Assembly: GCA_903813345.2 (NCBI GenBank)
Contig: CAIIXF020000001.1
Coordinates: 2,170,001 to 2,234,000, forward strand
Reading direction: 5' to 3'
DNA length: 64,000 nucleotides
Origin: Owenia fusiformis
Lineage: Eukaryota; Annelida; Polychaeta; Sabellida; Oweniidae
Below, piece after piece: positions 12,501 to 24,500 of this stretch (position 1 is its first letter; each line of letters starts with the position of its first letter). The position numbers and the translations under genes were made by a program. Below the pieces are notes generated by a model. It was not told the origin of the DNA. It saw nothing but the letters and a program-made list of their open reading frames with translations, and made no database searches.

Positions 12501-15500
12501 ATTTAAAGATCATATACCATTTTTGGTGTTTTTACAAAAAATTCTTTATTTATTGTTGTCTAAGTAAATAGTATATCAATATTAACCAATTTAAATATAT
12601 TAAAATGTAATATATGAAATACTGAAGAAAAGATACGATTAAAATTGTTTTCATGGAAAAGCACATAGGGCAATATTGACAAAATGCAAATGCTATTTTG
12701 GTAGGTTCTGGGCTAGCAATGGGTACATCTCAACTGTGACTGTAATCGATTACTATTGACTTTTATCAACATCACAGGGCAACATTTAAGCAACTTAAAT
12801 ACAAGGAAAATCAAAGATTTCCTCTCATTTCTAAAACGAGGAACAAAAGCATGAATTCAAGGAAAATAAATGATGGCCTGTGCCAAAATATATAACATAT
12901 GAGAAAGTTGTAGCACAGTAAAGGATATGTATAGGATATCATATGATTTTAAATGATTTTACCTTTATCTCCGAGTTGATATCAATATCTTGCCAAGTTA
13001 GCATAGCGAATTAGCGCAGATATTGATATCAATGAGTTGGATTAACACAATATCACGAAAATTCATAGGATGTTCTATTTTTCCCATAGTTCACCTCTAA
13101 AACTAAACAAAGCATATCAAAACAACATCCATTCATTCATTCATCCCCCTGATGTCATGAAATCACTATGTACAGAACACATCATATTGGTGGTAGTTTT
13201 CAAATCCCTGCCAAAAGGTAATATCTGTGAAACATTTTCCGTATTCCACAGATATCACTTTTCCACACATTTGCAAAATATCATAAATATGTTTTCATGT
13301 TACCTAACAGAGTTCAACTATGGGATAACGAATAAAAAATAGGTACATAATTGAATTACCACTCCAAAAATATTAATAAATATGAGAGAAAGAAAGAATA
13401 TTGAAGATTCAAAAAGACAAGTGGCCTCATGTCTCACATTACCCAAACACCAGATCCTCGATGTCATATATACTTGTATACTGTATATCAATGTTATTTA
13501 CTGGGAGGATTAAATATGGAGTGTATATAGCAATGGTCAATACGATATTTCCAGATGGATATTTTTTTCCCTAGAAGCGGAACCCAAACTCAGTCATGAC
13601 ATAGAAGCTAACTTTTGCAATTAATAGAAACTTGTTTTTTATTATATTTTTGTGTTCTATATTTGAGATGAAATAATATGAGATTTATTTCTACAAGAGG
13701 ATGGAACGAATGTGAACTTGCAGATTGAACTATACTCCTTTTCTGAATAAACAGAACAACATTTTATCCAAGCCAATTAAGAAAACCAAGGCCAATGAGT
13801 GTAATTTATGCCCAGTTAAACTAACACAATAACAACTTTTTGTCTGGACTCACTTATTATGTAAGAATGAATTGTATTACTGTTTACTGCATTAAATGTC
13901 AAGTATACTATCTGTATTTAATTTCAAATGCCTATCTCACTTATCGAAGGTATACAAGAAATTTTATTTTGAAACAAATTCAGCACAACCAAAACCATGT
14001 CCACATAATATGACAAATCCAAGATGGCTGCCACAATTTTAGATCCATGCACATGTGAAGAAGTTAGAAATACACATGGTCCACAAGTTCCATCCCCAAT
14101 AAAATGTGAAGTTTAAGGTTTTCACACATATCAACTCTATTCCTATATACTTTATATTTGTGGTAAGGCTTGTGATCTAGGTAAACTTAGCATGTTCATG
14201 TACCTCCTATCATCTGAAGCTAAAAACAGAAATAGTGACTTCAATTGAGAAAAATGAATCTTATGGGCTCCATATACACTTTGAGTGGCTGTCCGGCTTA
14301 AGTTAGATACTACTGATAATCTGAGATTGAAAATTATGTCAAGTTTAGTCCTCAGCCTCTCATAACGGATAATTTCGAGGTAATCGTGTTGTTACTGCAA
14401 AAACCTCTATTTCTTCATCACAAATCTACCATCTTTTGCATCTGTCAAAACCCTTCATTTCATGTTAATTTTCAGACTTTTGCTTGTGCCATCATTAAAT
14501 ATATATATTCAACTTGTTATTCAGAATATTTTAAGAACTTTTCATGATTTTTTTTATTTTGACACTTTTGAAAAAATGACTAAGTCAGAGAATGGCCTCT
14601 TAATGGCATGTCCCCTTTGGGATATTTCTGAAATTAAGCCGTTTTGGGACTTCAAATATACCAAGATATGTGTATTTGACACCAAATATCAATACAATTA
14701 TGAAAATAGTAGCGCAATTCATACTATAGCGACGCAGTGTGCCTTAAACCTTTCCCAGACCTATATCTTTTGAAATTATCCTTTTAATACTGAGTCCCCA
14801 GCATTCATAAAAAATGGTGTTCAAGGTACACTATCTATACAAATTATTTTTGCATCTTGGAAGCCAGGCAGTATCCGTGTGATTTTAAAAAAATTAGGAA
14901 ATGTTCTTCAGATATGAGCCCCCTCTAAATACTGGGTGCGGAGGTACGTTTATGGAGCTCCTCCGCACCCAATATTTAGAGGGGGCTCATATCTGAAGAA
15001 CATTTCCGAATTTTTATAAAATCACACTGATACTGCCTGGCTTCCAAGATGCAAAAATAATTTGCATGGGTAGTGTATCTTGGACACCATTTTTATGAAT
15101 GCTGGGGACGCAGTATTAAAAGGATAGTCTCAAAATATATAGGTTTGGGAAATGTTTAAGGCATACTGCGTCGCTATAAAATGAATTGCACTACTATTTT
15201 CACAATTTTATTGATATTTGGTGTCAAATACACATATCTTGGTATATTTGAAGTCCCAAAATGGCTTAGTTTCAGAAATATCCCAATTTTAAATTCAAAA
15301 ATGACCGTTAGCTCCGCACCCTCCGCTCATTTGCGCCGCACCCAATATTTCCCACAGGCTCTGTCTGCATAGGGTGCTATGAGTGAGCCACATGATAAGG
15401 GATATTTGGCAAACTTTAAATGAATATACTGATTTATTCATTGGAATAATTCTTTATCTTAATGATAGGTGTCACTGCACAAACATAATTTATACTGTAG

Positions 15501-18500
15501 TATTGCATACATTTTGTAAACATATTACTCAATGTTTTATTTGAATTACTCATTATCATCATTTTTTAGCGTTCATTAGAATAAGCATAGTGTTTACTTT
15601 TAGCTTATTATTGATAGTTGATATTAATAGCATCAATGAAATATTAATTAATGCTAAGAAATATTCAATTTGGATAACTTCCTACACACTTATTTTTGTG
15701 AATTCATTTTCTATTCAAAATCAGTTCTGTGTTTGCTGATGCAGAGGGGAGCTGTCTTGGGAGACTGATTTTCTGACTTTTTTTGGAGAGAAAGGTAAGT
15801 AAGTAAGCGCAACAGTGGGCCACCAAAGCCGCAGCTGCGCAGCCGCAGCGGCCGCCAAACTACGCAGCCTACGCAGCCTACTTAGCCGTGGTGTATGTTC
15901 TTTAAAACATATGAATAGGGAACAGTATGATCTTGAACAAGCAATATGAACAAGTTCAACTTGATCTTCTAGATTTGATGTGAAGCATACAATAACCACT
16001 TTATCTTCAAGTCCTCTAAAGTTTCTAATTGTGTCCAAAGTGATATTACTGCAATTTTTCGCCTTTTCTTTGGCATTTTGAAAATAGTACTTATTGTCAC
16101 ATTTTTCCTTGAAGTTTAATATGTCTTTATCATTTTCAAATAGTATTGTTGTGTGATGCTTTTCTGTTTGATCAATCAAGCTCAATACAAACTCTGGTGA
16201 ATATCTTTCATATATTTTTACTTCGGGTCCTACCACATTATGTCCAACTGAAATATTTCTTCTATCCATGGTGTCATATGCTTTACAATTATCAGTTGTT
16301 TGTGAGGTCATTCGCATTATTGTTTTTAATTCCGGTACATAGGCATCAGTTTTGGATCTATATAAGAAATCTTCACCAATGGTATTGGAATACTCTTGCA
16401 GTATTTGAGCTTTATCAAGGAACAACCAGAAGAATCCTTCAGTCTTGGAAACAATAATATTTTCTTGAAGGTATGAGATGGTTTCTTTGAGAATATCTTG
16501 CGATTCATCAATGAAAATGTGGTTATATTTTGTTTCGCCACCTTCAGGGTAGTTTGCCCGTGGATCAACTGACTTCACAGTAACTCTCAAATTCTCTTGC
16601 TGGAGATCAAGTTCTATTTTCATTGCAATGGCCTCACCGACTGTGATTATAAGAATAGTGTCATTTGGATTGGTTTCCAAAATTTTCCTGACCTTCAGTA
16701 CAAGAATCTGAGTTTTACCTGACCCTGGTGGACCATCAATGTATTTGAAGCGAGTTTCATCATTTAAAAGATTCAATTGTTCTGGTATTAAAAGAAGCCA
16801 TTCTTCTGATGTAAGCTTAGAGGCAATATCTTCGTAAGCCTGGCTTGTCAGTGCTGCAGGTCTTCTATTGTTCCCTTCATGAGTTAAGTGGCGAATGTAT
16901 ATATATCTGCAAACAATCAGAAAATGCAAACATGAGAGAGCGTTAATTGTCATAAGATATACAGTGGAACCGTCTAATCCAAATGCCTTTTGGGCCATCT
17001 AAAAGTGTTCGGATTAGTAGGTGTTTATAAACATGAAAGGAGATAAAATAAAGGATCTAGTACACTCTCCATTATGACTTCCCCATGAACAAAATGAATC
17101 ATTTTTAGGTGAAACATGAAGAATGCAATGGATTTTGACAGACACAAAAATACTTCCTGGTTTGGAATCTATGCCTCTACATTTCATGATTGAATTATGA
17201 TCCTAATAAGTGGCCTATACATCAATACAATGCTGAATATAGGTCAACAAGATTCTAGTGTGCATATAAATGTAATAATAAAAGCATACTCATTTTGAAA
17301 AATCAGATGAACAAATTTTTTTTCATGGAGAGATAATAATGGAGAGCGCACTACTTCCTTTGGGGCTGAGGAATAGTGTTCACATTAAGGTGGTCAGATT
17401 AGAGAGCTATTCAGAATCAGATATAAAGGTTTCACTGTACAGAACTGGCTACTACTAGTAAATGTTAAGGCGGCCATTTTGGATTTTCCGTCCTAAAATC
17501 TTGTCTGTTAAGGCTTGTCTACAGGTTTCCAGCCAAACCGTTTGAGGGATTCATTTGAAATTCCCAGGGATGTTTCTACCTATGAAAGTTTAGAACTGAT
17601 TAGTTTTTCGGCATTCTGGGTAAATGTTAAGGTGGCCATTTTGGATTTTCTGTCCTAAAATCTTGTCTGTTAAGGCTTGTCTACAGGTTTCCAGCCAAAC
17701 AGTTTGAGGTATTCATTTGAAATTTTCAGGGATGTTTCTACCTATGAAAGTTTAGAACTGATTAGTTTTTCGGCATTCTGGGTAAATGTTAAGGAGGCCA
17801 TTTTGGATTTTCCGTCCTAAAATCTTGTCTGTCAAGGCTTGTCTACAGGTTTCCAGCCAAACCGTTTGAGGGATTCATTTGAAATTCCCAGGGATGTTTC
17901 TATCTATGAAAGTTTAGAACTGATTAGTTTTTCGACATTCTGGATAAATGTCAAGATGGCCATTTCTGTTCAAGGGTGCGATATTGTTCACCATGTGTTT
18001 TATTTTTATTTTATTTTGGGGTTGATTCAAGTCTTAAAAAGCAGAAAATAGAGAAAAGTACATCATTTCCCATGTTATTTTCCCATGAAGAAAACTAATT
18101 GTATCTGTTGTTTTCATGTCAATTTTGGATACCTATACATCTTACATACCCCGGAGAAGAGAATCGTGTCTTAAAACTAAATTCATTTATATAAAATGTA
18201 CTAAACATTGAAAAACAGTTGGTATTTATGGCTTTTTAGAAAAAAAACTGATGCTGTGATTTAACCTCTCTTATTCAATTGTTTGATTGTATTATCCTTG
18301 TTCCCAATACTTTAATTTTCAGTGGAGTGACATAAGAGTTTCAAGCAAATGGAGAGGTCTGTGTTTGTTAAGTCAGTCTGATTTAATTATAGACTTTGGC
18401 TAATTTACTCCCAACACCATTCATATTTACATCTGTCACCTCATTTTCGTTAATTCATTATATTTTATGTCATCTACAATTCAAAGTGTGACTTGGTTTC

Positions 18501-21500
18501 TGAAAAGATAGCTTTGTTTACACTCTTTATATTACTACCTCCTATGTAAAGAGAAACTTCAGAACTTGACATGCCAGCAGAGCTTTCAGTCACCAGAATG
18601 ATGATTTTCTTTGTATGGTTATTCTTTCTGAAGTGCATTGTTTACCTGGTATTAACTAAAATTTAAACATTATTTGAATGTGTTTCTTTCTGTTTACTAA
18701 TTGGTTCGAAAAATTCTCAGTGACAAGTTTTGAATTGATTTAACTAACCACTTTGTTCAGGGTCATCCTCAAACACTATTCACCTGCATTAGAATCATTT
18801 AATGATTAACTTGATCTTTATGATTTTTATAGACTTATTAAAACCCGCTGAAGGTAGTACACAATAGACCAAACAGTTGATTATTTTTCACGAATCTACA
18901 GCTACAGGGGGTCTGCGAGGATTGCAATCAGGAAACAAAAGCAAATCTTTTGTTTAGTGAGTGCAATCACAGTGGACCCCCTGCAACTGTGGATTCGTAA
19001 AAAAAGAATCCACACTTTATGCCAACAACTGTATGCTGATTGGTTTTACGTCCGTCCAATCCAGCAGCCTTACATAATCGCTCCATAGTCTTTGAAAGCG
19101 TATTTATCCCAATTGGTTGTAAACTAAACCACATGATATGTTGGATGTTTCGACACTGTACCGTAAATCAAGTGTGCCAATTTCACTACTATCTATTTCA
19201 TATTTATTTACTACTCCTATAAGTTCCCCAAGAACGTTCTCAAGATCTTCATCAGTGTTGATATCTGTCAATTCCTTGAAGGTATCCTGAGTCAAGGTAT
19301 CCATCCTTTCATATTCCATGCTTCTTCTCGAATGTTCAACTAACTGTACTGAACACAGCGTTGAGACCCCGACATACATGCAATACATACAAATCCAATA
19401 CTAATCACCATTGCCCATTCAAATGATCACGGGTCAGTGCACTCACTACGCTTACTATAGTTCATTGAAAATTGGCTATTACTAGAGCGTTTAGGTCACT
19501 AAAGATTACTCGTGAGAGTTAATTCTTTGAAATTAATGGTTCGGCTAACGCCTCACCGTTATTTTCAAAAAATCAACTCTCACTCATGCTTTCTCTATAA
19601 CTTAATCATTCACTGATAAAAATTCACTGATAGGACCATTGACTGTTGGACCCATCATGCATTAAGTTTACTTTTTTAACCGCATTTATATGAGATAACA
19701 GTCTTGACATACCAAAGAGGACATGTGACTCCAACGATTCTAGTGCCTTTTCACTCTTTAGGTTTTGAGCTTCATAATAATTTCTTGGTGCAGCCTTTAG
19801 GTGTTACTCACTTGCAAACATTGCTGTCGTATGTTTCAGTTGATTTGTGGGGAAACTGAGTGTTTTGCTTGAAGCACTATAAATCTTGAATCAAGCATGC
19901 AAATGTTCAGCTTTATGACACCATGATCTCATGATATCAAAATTTACAAAAAATTTGAATGGTTACATAATTTTGATGAATTTTATGAAGTATACCCAGT
20001 AATAGGATTAATTTTTCAATGCATTTCTGTTGCATAAATTGTATTTTTTCTATTGTTCAGTTTTGGAGTTTATCCCATACTCTCCTATTCCATCTGTGAC
20101 ATCAATTTCCTATTTATTACTTGATTGTAAAACAGATACACTGAAGTTTTTCAGATTATTTCACTGACTGATAAAATACAGGGAGTTCCTAAAGTTCTTG
20201 CAAAAGTCCTCTAAAATTTCTGTATCTCAGTCAATCTGGCTGAAATTTTCACTAAGTATACCTACACTATTCATAAATGTGTAACTTGAATTATAATGAA
20301 TAGGTCCTTGAAGATAAAAAGATATGATTGCTATATTAACACGAGTCAGGGGGAGGCGGAGCAGCATTGAGAAAAAGAAAAATTTAGATAAAAGATATGG
20401 GTTAGAGGTAACTTTAACATACTTTAAAGTATCCTTGAAAATACAAAACAAGCTAAAGTTACCATATCAACACTAGATGATGTCATATGATGACATCACA
20501 GTTGAAATTTCTTTGATTCACAACATCACTCATGGTATCATAGTGACCAATATTTGTTGATGACATCCGACTATGTGAAAGGCCTCGTCAATTTTATTTT
20601 TGTGAAAATGGCTGCAAAAGGTGATGATTTGCAATTACAAATATTCGGTAGCATCGGGATGTATGTTTACTGGGAAATTCAAGAAAACAAACACTTGAAG
20701 ATATTCATAGGGTGTATGGGAAGGGGGCAATGGTCAAAAGAACCATTTACAAAATGTGCTAAGACATTTACTGGTGGTAGAACAAATGGTAAGGAAAATG
20801 CTAGATCAGGCCATCCAAGAACGAAATCCAGTAAGGATAAGATGACGTTAATGAAAACTATCCATACAAAGATCAATCGCAAGAAATTTTCCAAAAGGAT
20901 TCTTCCATCCGTTTGAGGAATGGTAAATAAGACAGCAGAGGTGTATATATCATGATGGACACTATTTCGAACACCTATACTCTTGAGATACTGTTATTAA
21001 AGTAAAAAGGACAAGTTAAAAATATTTCGAACATTCAAACAAAACATCCTTTTTTGCCTGCTCCGCCTACCCCTGACTCATGTGACTATAGCAACCATAA
21101 CTTTCTTTGCTCAAGGACCTATTAATTATAACTTGGCATTTCAATTTATGAATAGTGTAGGTATACTGAGTGAAAATTTCAGCCCGATTGACTGAGATAC
21201 AGAAATTTTAGAGGACTTTTGCAAGAACTTTATGAATGCCCTGTATTTACTTACTTTAGTCATTAATATCCAAACTGGACACAGCAAAGAAAATCATGCT
21301 ATAATAAAAAAGAACAAAAACTTACTTTGCAGAAAGAAAGTTGTACAGTTCATCACTAAGGAAGTCTTCTGTATCTCCTGTGGTTCTGTCCCACCAATCA
21401 CTGAAGGCCTTGTCATTTTCAACATCTTCTTGGTATAGCCTTTTCGTCTCACTATTGACTGTATTTGACTTTTCATTAAGATTTGGAGTTGCAGTTACTA

Positions 21501-24500
21501 GTTGTAGATGGTAGCCATTTGACAACAGGGATTGCATTTCTTTGGCAAGATCTTTGTCTTCAATGTTTTTTGTGATAACTTCCAACATCTTTTTGTCCTT
21601 TTCAAGCTGCTTGTTTGCTTTCGATTTTACCTTCCTTTTGTTTTTTACGTTACTCGAAGACTTTACTTGAATGAACATAATGCCTTTCCGATGTATTACA
21701 ACAAAGTCATGATCACCTTTATGCATTTTTTCTTCTCCATATGATCTATAATAATCAGAGAATTTCATTCCTCTTATGACAAACATTGGTTTGTTCAGAT
21801 TTTCGAATCGCTTAAATATGAGTAATTCTGCTTCATCACATTTTGTTTGTGAATCACGTCTCTTCCTCTTTTTAACATGGGCATCAGCATAGTTCTTGGC
21901 CTCACTTGGTGGCAGAGGTGTTTCTCGCTTTTCATATTCAGGCCTTTCATCTTTATAAGAGAAAATTGGCGGAACTATTTTGACTATGTTTTCATTTGTT
22001 TTAAAATGTTTCTCATAGAAATCAACTGCTTCTCTGTCCAATTGTACATGCCGGCATCTTGACTGTTTAATGTTTTCTGAAGGTGACTTGATACTGATCC
22101 AATCAGGAATCACTTGATTCCAATGTAGTAATTTCCATGTTTCCACTGGAAATACTATCCCATTGGCTAACTTTTCTGCCATCTGATTCTGTCGATTAAA
22201 TCTTGGCTGTTTAATGTCTTCTAAAGGTAACTTATTCAAAGTGAATTGTCATCAGAATCATTATCTGCCATTGTCTTTGTCTTCCTGTAGTGTCTTGAGA
22301 CAGCACCCCCTTCCTGTCTATAACGTAATCTTACACTGTTTAAAACTATGCATTTTTAAGTATATCCATTTCACATTAAAAAGGGTTCAAAGTCCAAAAT
22401 ATATTAGCCTCAGATAATGTTAACTTAGATATCATTGGTTTATTTTTAATGGCTATGCAAGGACCAATGACATTATATTTTTTATTCAGTTTTTGATATA
22501 ATCATGAGCAAATAATAATGACAAACAATTGCATCAGATTTCTTCAAGTATCATGACATGTTGTGAAATCAAACTTCAGAATAAATCCTCAAAAGCCCAG
22601 CCTTAACCCCTACTTTTCAAAATACACAATATTATCTCAAAACACTTGGGATTCTAATTTTTTTAGATAATGAGTAAGCAAATTGTCCCATTATTTCCAC
22701 ATTGTTACAATTGCATTTTCGCTGATATTGAGAAAGCAGAGGTTGAAGTTTAGGTCTTCATAACTTTTGAGTAGAATTTTTTAAAAACTTAATTTTTCGT
22801 ATAGGTAATCATTTGTATATGAAGGCCTTGCAGAGCAAAAATCACTGATTAACAATTAATTCACCTTTCCCCAAAGTCCAAAGTGTACTCATTTGACCGC
22901 TGCGCTGATTGGTTGGTGAAAATCGATGACGTCAAAGCAGGGCACTTTTCGCGCGAAAACTTCATTTACTATTAGATCGCCCAATGAGAAAAATAAATCT
23001 CATCTAAAATGATATCAAAACTAATTGAAATTTATTTTTCTGACTTTTTTGTCTTCGGCTGTGTATTAAATACACTACCCGGTAAACAAAACCATAGGAA
23101 TAATTTTTGATATGAGTGCTGGTCTTCTAATAAATTGAATCCAATTACCGTACCAAAGACAAACAATTATTCAGACAAGACTGTGCATATTATAGAAACA
23201 TTCATTTAACATAAATATCCAAATACATGATTATGTTTCTAATAAAAAATATAACATATGAAGAACAGTTTTTAATGTAACAGAGGCTAATGATGTTTTT
23301 CTCATGCTTGCACAAACCTAATAAATAATTTCCAAACTCACCGCCTCTAGTGCGTTGGATTGTTGTATGGCATTAGGGTCGTGGAAAATTAATTCATTTT
23401 AGATGCAATTTGAAGGAACGAATAGTCATCATAGCTTGTATTTTTAAATTCTCCCTTGAAGGTATTACGTCCATCGTGAATATTCTCTCAGTTCTATATT
23501 TAAAAAAAAACGCCAGGGTTGCAGTTGGGGATAAGAAGACCAAATGACTCAGGTATCGAATCTTAAATAATTCCAATGTTGCGATTATTGTCCTTGTTTT
23601 GCTGCATACGATTAAAGATTCTTTTTCTCTGGTTACTACAATTAGTCGTATTCATATGTGGAACATCTACCCAACAATCAAAAACATGAGGTACAACATA
23701 TTTTTCAGGGAACGTTTCTTACTAAAACCATGATATTCAAAATCATCATCAGTGAAGTGTAAAGAACAAACTTTACAAGAAGGTTTCAACTGAAATGATT
23801 TATCTTCCATTCGATGGATAGCAATTAACCACTTTCTTTTATCATTCTCTTAAACCTTTACAAATGTTATGACCTTGTCCCATATGAGGTGCATCTTGGA
23901 ACTATGCAATGTGTTTGTATGTACATGTCTTGCGATTCTTGGAACTGTCACCAAAATATTTATTTTCGAGTTCGTTTAATAATGTGAAATTGATGATATG
24001 CTGCCGCATCCTGAAATCAATTGAAGAAAATTATAAATGGTAGTGCATTGAATTATTATCAAGCACTGATTCACGAGTTGAAAAAGTTTTCTTTAAGCCC
24101 CCCCCCCTGGAGTTAATTAATTAAGCCTCTTGTTCAAACTCCCCATTTTAATTTCTATTTCCCTGGCTGGATGTACATCAATACTTGTTCATTAACTGGA
24201 GTGTACGCAAGACTCTAGTAGGCCAAAACCTTGATAATTTACCCCCCTCCCCCAATACATATGACTCGTTTTTATAGTTGATTGATCAATTAATATCTAT
24301 TTCATCTAACACTATGAGAAAATATAGCACAAGCTTATTATTACAGTGCAGAAGTCAATGGTATGTTGACAGTAAAGAAGTACATATCAGGGTCAATGTG
24401 CTGTAAACATTGGACTCGAGAATGAGATTCCATCACATTTATGATACAGATAATTAAGTACTCACCATAATTCAACAATTAAATGAGCCCGTCTCTGTCG

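Noticed and set aside
16146-16568. ORFs on both strands overlapping the helicase exon
   Set aside because: They are in other frames of a region with clear helicase motifs.
20227-20451. 74-codon - strand ORF
   Set aside because: It lies inside the inverted repeat of the mariner-like element.
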